Assembly: GCA_041552135.1 (NCBI GenBank)
Contig: JBFELL010000119.1
Location: forward strand, 1-8,821
Length of the DNA: 8,821 nt
Source: SZUA-186 sp041552135
GTDB taxonomy: Bacteria > Pseudomonadota > Gammaproteobacteria > UBA9214
Direction of reading: 5' to 3'
Shown: piece after piece, positions 1 through 4,626 of the stretch
How positions within the stretch are numbered: the stretch's first letter is position 1
How the letters are laid out: the number at the start of each line of letters is the position of its first letter
The notes under the pieces: model-generated
Seen by the model: the letters and a program-made list of their open reading frames with translations, nothing else
What the model was told of the DNA's origin: nothing
Databases searched by the model: none
Position numbers and translations under genes: made by a program

Positions 1-79
1 GCCGGCCTGCGGCCGCCCAAATTTACTCCAGGCAAATTTGTCGAACCTTCCACGGTTCTCATCCGACTCCCCAACAACC
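1..79. other. Left-edge non-coding stretch with inverted repeats
   Basis: No gene can be assigned here. It lies downstream of the terminator that closes the tRNA-Gln unit. Two symmetric elements are visible: a perfect 7-bp inverted repeat CAAATTT/AAATTTG (18-24 and 34-40, 9-nt spacer) and a GC-rich palindromic stretch at 1-16 that includes GCGGCCGC. A minus-strand frame opens at an ATG at 60-62, preceded by a GGGGAG that could serve as a Shine-Dalgarno, and runs open off the left edge for about 20 codons. It resembles nothing I know and is too short to judge. It could be the start of a gene, or part of an intergenic repeat. Confidence 0.4.
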
Positions 80-104
80 AAAAAACCCGCCACAAGGGCG
101 GGTT
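80..104 (-). terminator. Intrinsic terminator after tRNA-Gln
   Basis: Read on the minus strand, this is an 8-bp perfect stem AACCCGCC/GGCGGGTT (97-104 with 84-91) with a 5-nt loop, followed by a run of six U residues (80-85, two of them paired in the stem). It lies about 12 nt past the CCA end of the tRNA. It is well placed to end the whole rplM-rpsI-tRNA transcript, and the U-run orientation fits only the minus strand. Confidence 0.9.
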
Positions 105-115
105 GTTTGGCTGTA

Positions 116-189
116 TGGCTGGCGGACTAGGATTCGAACCTAGATTAGAGGAGTCAGAGTCCTCAGTCCTGCCGTTAGACGATCCGCCA
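116..189 (-). tRNA. tRNA-Gln, anticodon CUG, CCA encoded
   Basis: The minus strand folds into a complete cloverleaf. The acceptor stem is TGGCGGA/TCCGCCA, including the weak U1-A72 pair usual in tRNA-Gln. The D stem is GTCT/GGAC. The anticodon stem is GAGGA/TCCTC around the loop CTCTGAC, with anticodon CTG at loop positions 3-5. The variable loop is TAAT, the T stem CTAGG/CCTAG with loop TTCGAAT, then discriminator G and an encoded CCA. The anticodon reads CAG codons (glutamine). It starts only 12 nt after the rpsI stop codon, with a terminator just beyond, so it is very probably cotranscribed with rplM-rpsI and released by RNase P and 3' processing. Cotranscription is inferred. Confidence 0.96.
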
Positions 190-201
190 GTATAAATCCG
201 A

Positions 202-591
202 TCAACGCTTGGAGAATTGCGGTGCTCGACGTGCCTTGTGCAAACCGACCTTCTTGCGCTCCACCTGGCGGGCATCGCGGGTAACAAAGCCGGCACGCCG
301 CAGCGGGGAGCGCAGCTCACCGTCATACTTGATCAGCGCTCGGGTTATACCATGACGTATCGCACCCGCCTGACCGCTGATACCACCACCCTTGACCGTG
401 ACAGCAATATCGAACGTGTCCTCCATATTTGCCTTCTCGAGCGCCTGGCGCACGATCATGCGCGAGGTTTCACGGCCAAAATACACGTCCAGCGGACGGT
501 TGTTGACGGTAATGCTACCGGAACCCTTGCGCAGGAATACCCGTGCTGTGGATGTCTTGCGTCGTCCGGTACTGTAATAGGTTTCGCTCAT
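202..591 (-). CDS. rpsI: 30S ribosomal protein S9
   Basis: This is small-subunit protein uS9, which binds the 16S rRNA head. The 129-residue length matches the bacterial family (about 130). Family features are the N-terminal YYSTGRRKTSTARVFL segment, the GGGISGQAGAIRHGI core near residues 68-82, the DARQVERKKVGLHKARR segment, and the basic C-terminal tail QFSKR. In known ribosomes the terminal arginine of that tail reaches the P-site tRNA. The start ATG at 591 has only a modest Shine-Dalgarno (AGGT about 10 nt upstream). The 32-nt gap after rplM, and the absence of a promoter or terminator in it, indicate the usual rplM-rpsI operon with partial translational coupling. The next element downstream is tRNA-Gln. 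No abnormal residues or truncation are seen. Confidence 0.98.
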   Translation of the reverse strand: MSETYYSTGRRKTSTARVFLRKGSGSITVNNRPLDVYFGRETSRMIVRQALEKANMEDTFDIAVTVKGGGISGQAGAIRHGITRALIKYDGELRSPLRRAGFVTRDARQVERKKVGLHKARRAPQFSKR

Positions 592-623
592 GTTTGTGTT
601 ACCTGATCCTGAATTCCAGTGTT

Positions 624-1052
624 TTATATTTCCAGCGCTCTGGGCTGCTGGGCAGCATGCTGATGCTCGGGGCCTGAATACACCTTCAGCTTGCGGAACA
701 TGGCGCGCCCCAGCGGATTCTTCGGCAGCATGCCCTTGACCGCCAGCTCGATGACACGGCCCGGCGCACGCGCCTGCAGCTTTTCGAAACTGATGGACTT
801 GAGGTTACCCACGTAACCGGTATGGCGATGGTATATCTTGTCGGTTGCCTTGCGCCCGGTCACCTGCACCTTGTCGGCGTTGACAACAATAATATAGTCA
901 CCGGTATCCACATGCGGGGTGTATTCCGGCTTGTGTTTGCCACGCAGGCGGCGGGCAATCTCGGTTGCCAGGCGACCCAGCGTTTTGCCGGAGGCATCAA
1001 CGACATACCAGTCGTGGTTGACCTCATGCGGTTTCGCGGAAAATGTCCTCAT
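624..1052 (-). CDS. rplM: 50S ribosomal protein L13
   Basis: This is large-subunit protein uL13, an early assembly protein that binds 23S rRNA. The 142 residues equal the standard bacterial length. Diagnostic segments are WYVVDASGKTLGRLA (residues 16-30), LRGKHKPEYTPHVDTGDYIIVVNA (36-59), the KIYHRHTGYVGNLK region (72-85) and AVKGMLPKNPLGRAM near 104-118. The start at 1052 is supported by GGAG at 1062-1065 with a 9-nt spacer. It is the first gene of the rplM-rpsI-tRNA-Gln unit. In E. coli, L13 is reported to repress its own operon by binding the rplM leader. Here the upstream 290 bp contain a candidate terminator-bearing leader or small RNA (1242-1344) and a possible proximal promoter (1095-1122), so control in the leader is plausible but unproven. 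Confidence 0.98.
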   Translation of the reverse strand: MRTFSAKPHEVNHDWYVVDASGKTLGRLATEIARRLRGKHKPEYTPHVDTGDYIIVVNADKVQVTGRKATDKIYHRHTGYVGNLKSISFEKLQARAPGRVIELAVKGMLPKNPLGRAMFRKLKVYSGPEHQHAAQQPRALEI

Positions 1053-1094
1053 CAGAGTAAGCTCCAGACCCTGCCCGAAATAAAGAGCGGGGAT

Positions 1095-1122
1095 GTTACA
1101 TTAAGAGGCCGGGAACTTACAA
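1095..1122 (-). promoter_or_regulatory. Possible proximal promoter of rplM
   Basis: On the minus strand, TTGTAA (1117-1122) and TGTAAC (1095-1100) are separated by 16 nt. Each matches four of six bases of the sigma-70 boxes. Transcription would begin near 1088 and give a leader of about 35 nt with the rplM Shine-Dalgarno. If real, it lets rplM be transcribed independently of the strong terminator at 1242-1274. The match is modest, and many such pairs occur by chance. Confidence 0.3.
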
Positions 1123-1241
1123 GGCCAGGGCGCTGTTTTCCCGGTGAATATTCCGAATTACCAGGAAAGACCGAGCGTAAACAACAGGCTGGCACCACCT
1201 TGCCCGCGCCCTGCCAGACGGCCCGCTGCCATACTGCAGGC

Positions 1242-1274
1242 AAAAAAAAAGCGCGATTTAGGAAACCGCGCTTT
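1242..1274 (-). terminator. Strong intrinsic terminator upstream of rplM
   Basis: On the minus strand, the 8-bp stem AAAGCGCG/CGCGCTTT (1267-1274 with 1248-1255) continues, after one A-C mismatch, into three more A-U pairs (1257-1259 with 1263-1265) closed by a 3-nt loop. A run of nine U follows (1242-1250, three of them paired in the stem). The plus-strand reading has only three U, so the element acts on minus-strand transcription. No coding gene ends just before it: the ferredoxin stop is 220 nt upstream. That is why a small RNA or an attenuator is proposed. Confidence 0.85.
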
Positions 1275-1344
1275 AAAACCTCCTTGGGGGGAGGTGGAGG
1301 AGCACTGATCGGCCAAGAAGATAGGGGGGCAGACCAATCAGTGT
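1242..1344 (-). ncRNA. Putative small RNA or rplM attenuator leader
   Basis: This is a predicted minus-strand transcript of about 100 nt. It would start a few bases after the promoter at 1351-1379 and end at an intrinsic terminator. Three stem-loops follow in order. The first is a 10-bp stem CACTGATTGG/CCGATCAGTG (1334-1343 with 1303-1312, one G-U pair, 21-nt loop with six C in a row). The second is a 5-bp stem CCUCC/GGAGG (1290-1294 with 1279-1283). The third is the terminator stem (1267-1274 with 1248-1255) plus nine U. Between stems one and two lies a pyrimidine-rich stretch with repeated CCUCC. No start codon follows the AAGGAGG at a usable distance, so it is not a short coding gene. It could be a free sRNA or a leader regulating read-through into rplM, whose start is 190 nt further on. 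I recognise no Rfam family. Confidence 0.55.
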
Positions 1345-1350
1345 GTTAGT

Positions 1351-1379
1351 ATTTTCTAATATACTGTCCTGCTTGTCAA
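1351..1379 (-). promoter_or_regulatory. Sigma-70-like promoter for the putative small RNA
   Basis: The minus strand has a perfect -35 hexamer TTGACA (1374-1379), a 17-nt spacer and GAAAAT (1351-1356), a four-of-six match to TATAAT. Start of transcription would fall near 1344, exactly at the base of the first stem-loop of the proposed RNA. An overlapping TATATT at a poorer spacing is an alternative -10. The fit between the predicted start, the stem-loop and the terminator makes this more convincing than the boxes alone. Confidence 0.55.
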
Positions 1380-1473
1380 GTCCGAACAGGATGGCCTGCC
1401 GCGATCCGACACAGGAGATTCAGACGATTGATTAGGCATGATTTTTTCAGATGAGCGGCACAAGGCCCGCACA

Positions 1474-1494
1474 GCCGGGGAAAATCTTCCCGGC
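1474..1494 (-). terminator. Stem-loop just after the ferredoxin stop codon
   Basis: GCCGGG (1474-1479) pairs with CCCGGC (1489-1494), extended by AA/TT with a bulged G at 1480. It begins 3 nt past the stop codon of the ferredoxin gene. On the minus strand no U run follows, so it is at best a weak intrinsic terminator or an mRNA 3'-end stabilising hairpin. Positions 1380-1473, beyond it, contain nothing I can identify. Confidence 0.35.
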
Positions 1495-1497
1495 AAC

Positions 1498-1806
1498 TTA
1501 CAGCTTCAGACGCTCGACTATGCGCCCCTTGACCAGGTGCTCGTCGATAATTTCATCCACATCCTGTCGGTCAAGGTAGGAATACCAGACCGCCTCGGGG
1601 TACACGACCATGACCGGGCCGTCTTCGCAGCGATCCAGGCACCCCGCCGTGTTGATGCGCACCCCGCCCTGCCCCGCGATACCGAGCGACTTGCAGCGCT
1701 GCTTGGCGTGGTCCCGCATCGCCCTGGCGTCGAAACGCTGGCAGCAGGCACTCCCATCGGCCCTGAGGTTGGTGCAGAAAAAGACATGATGGCGGTAGTA
1801 GGACAT
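1498..1806 (-). CDS. Thioredoxin-like [2Fe-2S] ferredoxin domain protein
   Basis: This is a 102-residue cytoplasmic protein with the thioredoxin-fold [2Fe-2S] ferredoxin pattern. It has an N-terminal strand YYRHHVFFCTN with the first cysteine at residue 11, a second ligand at Cys22 (next to Cys21), and a C-x3-C pair at Cys56 and Cys60 in NTAGCLDRCEDGP, followed by a conserved VVYPEAVWYS strand. The family (COG3411-like, related to the Aquifex and Azotobacter thioredoxin-like ferredoxins) carries one [2Fe-2S] cluster and is thought to transfer electrons. Its partner cannot be told from sequence. There is no signal peptide or membrane segment. The gene stands alone and diverges from coq7 with about 80 bp between them. 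No strong Shine-Dalgarno precedes the ATG at 1806; a CAGG sits too close. A link to quinone chemistry would be speculation from position only. Confidence 0.9.
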   Translation of the reverse strand: MSYYRHHVFFCTNLRADGSACCQRFDARAMRDHAKQRCKSLGIAGQGGVRINTAGCLDRCEDGPVMVVYPEAVWYSYLDRQDVDEIIDEHLVKGRIVERLKL

Positions 1807-1885
1807 GCCTGAACGATACCCGACCCGGACACCGGGGTAAAAGCCTGGCGGGAAGACGGCTGCCTAACGTGCTATCTTGATCCAC

Positions 1886-2530
1886 ATGCCGGAACGCCAG
1901 CTGACATTCCTCGACCGCTGCATCCTGCAGGCCGACCAGGCCCTGCGCACGATATTCGCCGAGCCGATCGGCTCCGGCCGCGCCAACCCCGCGCAGCCGG
2001 ACCGGGACGATGCATTGTCTGCCATGGAGAAGGCCGAAAGCATCTCACTGATGCGGGTCAACCACGCGGGCGAGGTGTGCGCCCAGGCGCTCTACCAGGG
2101 ACAGGCCCTGACGGCACGCAACAGGGAGGTCAGGAAGCAGATGGAAAGCGCTGCCATCGAGGAGAACGACCACCTCGCCTGGTGCCGGCAGCGCATCGGG
2201 GAACTCGGCGGGCAGACCAGCCTGCTCAATCCGCTCTGGTACGGCGGCTCACTCCTGATTGGCGCGGCAACCGGCATGCTCGGCGACAAATGGAGTCTGG
2301 GCTTTCTGGCGGAGACCGAGCACCAGGTTGTCAATCACCTGGAAGGTCACCTGCAGCGACTGCCACAGGGCGACAACAGGTCCCGCGCCATCCTCAGGCA
2401 GATGCAGGCAGACGAGGCACAGCATAAGGCAACGGCCGAGCACGCAGGCGGCCGCGAGTTGCCCGCGACCGTGAAGAAACTCATGGGCCTGACGTCGCGC
2501 ATCATGACCGGTACAGCCTACCGAATCTGA
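1886..2530 (+). CDS. coq7: Coq7-type demethoxyubiquinone hydroxylase
   Basis: This is a 214-residue diiron monooxygenase. It hydroxylates 2-polyprenyl-3-methyl-6-methoxy-1,4-benzoquinone, the penultimate intermediate in ubiquinone biosynthesis, and is the oxygen-dependent counterpart of the flavoprotein UbiF. The carboxylate-bridged iron ligands are in place: Glu63 (NHAGEVCAQALYQGQ), Glu93/His96 (EENDH), Glu145 (AETEHQVVNHL) and Glu177/His180 (ADEAQH). A hydrophobic stretch at about 120-132 (GGSLLIGAATGML) fits interfacial membrane association. I chose ATG 1886. An in-frame TTG at 1877 would add three residues, and a TAA stop at 1865-1867 rules out anything longer. Neither start has a visible Shine-Dalgarno. 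It is convergent with speD. In Pseudomonas, coq7 is also next to speD, as I recall it. Confidence 0.96.
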   Translation: MPERQLTFLDRCILQADQALRTIFAEPIGSGRANPAQPDRDDALSAMEKAESISLMRVNHAGEVCAQALYQGQALTARNREVRKQMESAAIEENDHLAWCRQRIGELGGQTSLLNPLWYGGSLLIGAATGMLGDKWSLGFLAETEHQVVNHLEGHLQRLPQGDNRSRAILRQMQADEAQHKATAEHAGGRELPATVKKLMGLTSRIMTGTAYRI

Positions 2531-2531
2531 C

Positions 2532-2573
2532 TGACGGGGAACGGCCGTCCGCCCTACATGATGTTCCCCGTCA
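2532..2573. terminator. Inverted repeat between convergent coq7 and speD
   Basis: TGACGGGGAAC (2532-2542) and GTTCCCCGTCA (2563-2573) are perfect reverse complements, giving an 11-bp stem with a 20-nt loop. The left arm starts just after the coq7 stop and the right arm lies inside the last codons of speD. Either transcript would therefore carry a strong hairpin at its 3' end. No U run follows on either strand, so it may act as a bidirectional but weak terminator, a Rho-assisted end, or a protector against 3' exonucleases. Confidence 0.55.
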
Positions 2574-3354
2574 TGTTCCTGCCGTAGAACATCTCCAGCA
2601 TCTCCCGCTTGACCTGCGCATGGATCTTGCGCTGCTCGGCAGTCGTCAGTGCTTCCTTGCCGACACCAAAGAGATAATCATCGATGTCGAACTGCTTCAG
2701 CATCATCCTGGTATGGAAGATGTTCTCCTGGTAGACATTGACGTCGATCATTTCATAGCGATCGCGGGTATCACGCGACAGGTAGTTCTGGATGGAGTTG
2801 ATCCGGTGGTCGATAAAGTGCTTCTTGCCGCGCACATCACGGGTAAAGCCGCGCACCCGGTAGTCCATGATGACGATGTCCGATTCGAAACTGTGAATCA
2901 GGTAGTTGAGCGCCTTCAGGGGCGAGACGCGCCCGCAGGTTGACACATCGATATCGACACGAAAGGTGCTGATACCCTTGTCCGGGTGGCTTTCCGGATA
3001 GGTATGCACCGTGATGTGACTCTTGTCGAGATGCCCCACCACGGCATCCGGCAACGGGCCCGGCGCCATGGTGTTGGACAGTTCCCCGGAAGTGATCTCC
3101 TCCTCGGCAATCAGCATGGTCACACTGGCGCCCTGCGGCTCATAGTCCTGGTGCGCGACATTCAGGACAGTGGCACCGATGATCTCGGCGACGTCGGTGA
3201 GAATGTGTGTCAGGCGCTTCGCATTGTAGACATCGTCGATGTACTCGATGTACTCGCGGCGGTGTGCCTGCAAGTTCGCATAACAGATATCGTAGATATT
3301 GAAGCTGAGCGTCTTGGTCAGGTTGTTGAACCCGTGCAGCTTGAGCTTGCGCAT
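2554..3354 (-). CDS. speD: S-adenosylmethionine decarboxylase proenzyme
   Basis: This pyruvoyl enzyme decarboxylates S-adenosylmethionine to provide the aminopropyl donor for spermidine synthesis. At 266 residues it belongs to the long E. coli-type class (about 264), not the short Bacillus/archaeal class. The self-cleavage site HLDKSHITVHTYPESH is intact: cutting between Lys111 and Ser112 would turn Ser112 into the pyruvoyl group. The catalytic cysteine lies in VSTCG (Cys140). The N-terminus MRKLKLHGFNNLTK and the C-terminal FYGRNM also fit the class. ATG 3354 is preceded by AGGG with a 10-nt spacer. The gap from the osmC-like gene is only 21 nt, so the two are probably one transcript. No spermidine synthase gene (speE) is in the window, unlike the speE-speD pair of E. 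coli. Confidence 0.97.
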   Translation of the reverse strand: MRKLKLHGFNNLTKTLSFNIYDICYANLQAHRREYIEYIDDVYNAKRLTHILTDVAEIIGATVLNVAHQDYEPQGASVTMLIAEEEITSGELSNTMAPGPLPDAVVGHLDKSHITVHTYPESHPDKGISTFRVDIDVSTCGRVSPLKALNYLIHSFESDIVIMDYRVRGFTRDVRGKKHFIDHRINSIQNYLSRDTRDRYEMIDVNVYQENIFHTRMMLKQFDIDDYLFGVGKEALTTAEQRKIHAQVKREMLEMFYGRNMTGNIM

Positions 3355-3375
3355 TACAGTACTACCCTGCGTGTA

Positions 3376-3807
3376 TCAGCTTTCGCCCTGCCCGGACTGC
3401 ACGATCCGGTAATCGTGCGTAATCTCCGCCGCCTTGCCAAGCATGATGGATGCGGAGCAGTATTTTTCCGCGGACAACTGCACGGCACGCGCCACCTGTT
3501 TTTCGGACAGGTTCTCACCGCTGACGATGAAGTGCACATGAATCGCCGTGAACACCCTGGGCACATCATCGGAGCGCTCGGCCGAAACCTCGACCACGCA
3601 ATCAGAGACCGCCTGCCGGGCCCGTTTGAGTATCATCACGACATCAAACGCCGTACAGCCCCCCATGCCGATGAGCAGCATTTCCATCGGCCGGATGCCA
3701 AGATTACGCCCCCCGCTTTCCGGCGGCCCGTCCATGACAATGGCATGACCGCTGCCGGATTCGCCCACAAACGTGGCTTCCTCCACCCATTTGATACGCG
3801 CTTTCAT
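3376..3807 (-). CDS. OsmC/YhfA-like family protein
   Basis: This is a 143-residue protein of the OsmC/Ohr fold. Many members reduce organic hydroperoxides with a cysteine pair, although the YhfA-like branch has no proven substrate. The two cysteines are present: Cys51 in LLIGMGGCTAFDV and Cys117 in AEKYCSASIML. Other landmarks are the N-terminal MKARIKWVEEATFVGESGSGH and the strand VFTAIHVHFIVSG near 85-97. The frame stays open much further upstream, into crp on the opposite strand. I start at ATG 3807 because homologues begin there and GAGGTG lies just upstream. It shares a 96-bp divergent region with crp, as yhfA does beside crp in E. coli. A perfect CRP site centred about 30 bp before the start codon suggests CRP affects its transcription. 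Confidence 0.93.
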   Translation of the reverse strand: MKARIKWVEEATFVGESGSGHAIVMDGPPESGGRNLGIRPMEMLLIGMGGCTAFDVVMILKRARQAVSDCVVEVSAERSDDVPRVFTAIHVHFIVSGENLSEKQVARAVQLSAEKYCSASIMLGKAAEITHDYRIVQSGQGES

Positions 3808-3828
3808 GATCACCTCTGCTGCAGGGAT

Positions 3829-3844
3829 TGTGAAGGCTATCACA
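3829..3844. promoter_or_regulatory. Perfect CRP-binding site
   Basis: TGTGA-AGGCTA-TCACA matches both half-sites of the CRP consensus exactly, with the standard 6-bp spacer. It lies between the divergent osmC-like gene and crp. The neighbouring gene encodes a CRP with an intact recognition helix, so autoregulation is the direct reading. Its centre (3836.5) is about 40 bp upstream of the start predicted from the TATGTT -10 box of crp, a class II activator geometry. Seen from the osmC side it sits close to the start codon, where binding could block transcription. Confidence 0.9.
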
Positions 3845-3863
3845 CAAATCGCCATCCCATCCG

Positions 3864-3869
3864 TATGTT
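3864..3869 (+). promoter_or_regulatory. Candidate -10 box of crp
   Basis: TATGTT matches four of six bases of TATAAT and would start transcription near 3876-3878, about 27 nt before the crp ATG. No good -35 hexamer lies 17 nt upstream; that position falls at the right-hand end of the CRP site. An activator-dependent class II promoter would look like this. The call rests on spacing and on the CRP site. Confidence 0.45.
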
Positions 3870-3903
3870 CTAAAGCTATCCCCGGGCCGACCGATAAGAA
3901 GTC

Positions 3904-4569
3904 ATGCACGCGATACCCCTGACATTCGACGCCGACACCACCCGCACGCCTGGAGTAGAGAATCCCTGCGTCGGGCGCTTCCTGGAACACTGCCACCGAC
4001 GCAAGTATCCCGCCAAGAGCGTCATCATCTATGCCGGCGATACCCCCGACGTTCTCTACTATATCGTCAAGGGGTCGGTTACCGTACTCATGGAGGACGA
4101 TGAGGGCCACGAGATCGTGCTGGCCTACATCAATTCCGGGGGTTTCTTCGGGGAAATGGGCCTGTTCGGCGAGCAACCCAATCGCAGCGCCTGGGTGCGC
4201 ACCCGCAGCGAGTGCGAAGTCGCCGAGATCAGCTATTCACGCTTCCGCGCCCTGGCCAAGGAAGACCCGGACATCCTGCTGGAGCTCACCGCCCAGCTGG
4301 CCACGCGCCTGCGCAAGACCAGCCGCAAGGTCAGCAACCTGGCCTTCCTGGACGTAACCGGCCGGGTGGCGCACACGCTGCTGGAACTGTGCAAGGAACC
4401 GGATGCCATGACCCATCCCGACGGCATGCAGATCAGGATCACGCGCCAGGAGATTGGCCGGATTGTCGGCTGTTCGCGCGAGATGGCCGGCCGGGTACTC
4501 AAGGCCCTTGCGGAACAGGGTCACATCTCGGTGAAGGGCAAGACGATCGTGGTGTTCGGCACCCGCTAG
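3904..4569 (+). CDS. crp: cAMP-activated global regulator CRP/Vfr
   Basis: This is a 221-residue homodimeric transcription factor that binds cAMP and regulates promoters at TGTGA-N6-TCACA sites. The N-terminal cyclic-nucleotide domain keeps the cAMP contacts: Glu84 in FFGEMGLF, Arg94-Ser95 in NRSAWVRT, and Thr139-Ser140 in LRKTSRKVSNLAFLD (E. coli Glu72, Arg82, Ser83, Thr127, Ser128). The C-terminal winged helix has Arg192, Glu193 and Arg197 in CSREMAGRVLK, matching E. coli Arg180, Glu181 and Arg185, so operator specificity should be unchanged. It is about 10 residues longer than E. coli CRP at the N-terminus. Only a weak AAGAAG precedes ATG 3904. It is divergent from the osmC-like gene and convergent with trpC. 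The location next to trpC matches Pseudomonas vfr. An adjacent perfect CRP site implies autoregulation. Confidence 0.97.
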   Translation: MHAIPLTFDADTTRTPGVENPCVGRFLEHCHRRKYPAKSVIIYAGDTPDVLYYIVKGSVTVLMEDDEGHEIVLAYINSGGFFGEMGLFGEQPNRSAWVRTRSECEVAEISYSRFRALAKEDPDILLELTAQLATRLRKTSRKVSNLAFLDVTGRVAHTLLELCKEPDAMTHPDGMQIRITRQEIGRIVGCSREMAGRVLKALAEQGHISVKGKTIVVFGTR

Positions 4570-4578
4570 CGAATATCC

Positions 4579-4626
4579 GGGCACGCCTGTGCCCTCGGGC
4601 CGGGAACAGTGGCCGCCCCTCCCGGC
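4579..4626. terminator. Two hairpins between convergent crp and trpC
   Basis: The 57-bp gap holds two perfect stems: GGGCAC/GTGCCC (4579-4584 with 4589-4594, 4-nt loop) and GCCGGGA/TCCCGGC (4599-4605 with 4620-4626, 14-nt loop). The second abuts the trpC stop codon. The first is 9 nt past the crp stop and serves crp; the second is immediately 3' of trpC. Neither is followed by a U run, so intrinsic termination is doubtful; Rho-dependent ends or RNA stabilisation are possible. Confidence 0.45.

Noticed and set aside
1052..1243. 63-codon minus-strand frame directly upstream of rplM
   Set aside because: It has no ribosome site, no family likeness and a low-complexity Arg/Ser/Pro composition. 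The region is better explained as a leader.
1822..1885. Promoter for the ferredoxin gene in the divergent region
   Set aside because: The best pair (TTTTAC and TATCGT, 18-nt spacing) matches too few consensus bases to be listed.
2986..3873. Plus-strand open frame of 295 codons opposite speD and the osmC-like gene
   Set aside because: It spans two well-supported genes on the other strand and their intergenic gap, and shows no domain or ribosome site.
3808..4176. Upstream extension of the osmC-like gene to 266 residues
   Set aside because: The extension runs antisense through the crp N-terminal region and across the CRP site. Homologues start at MKARIKW (3807), which has its own GAGGTG.
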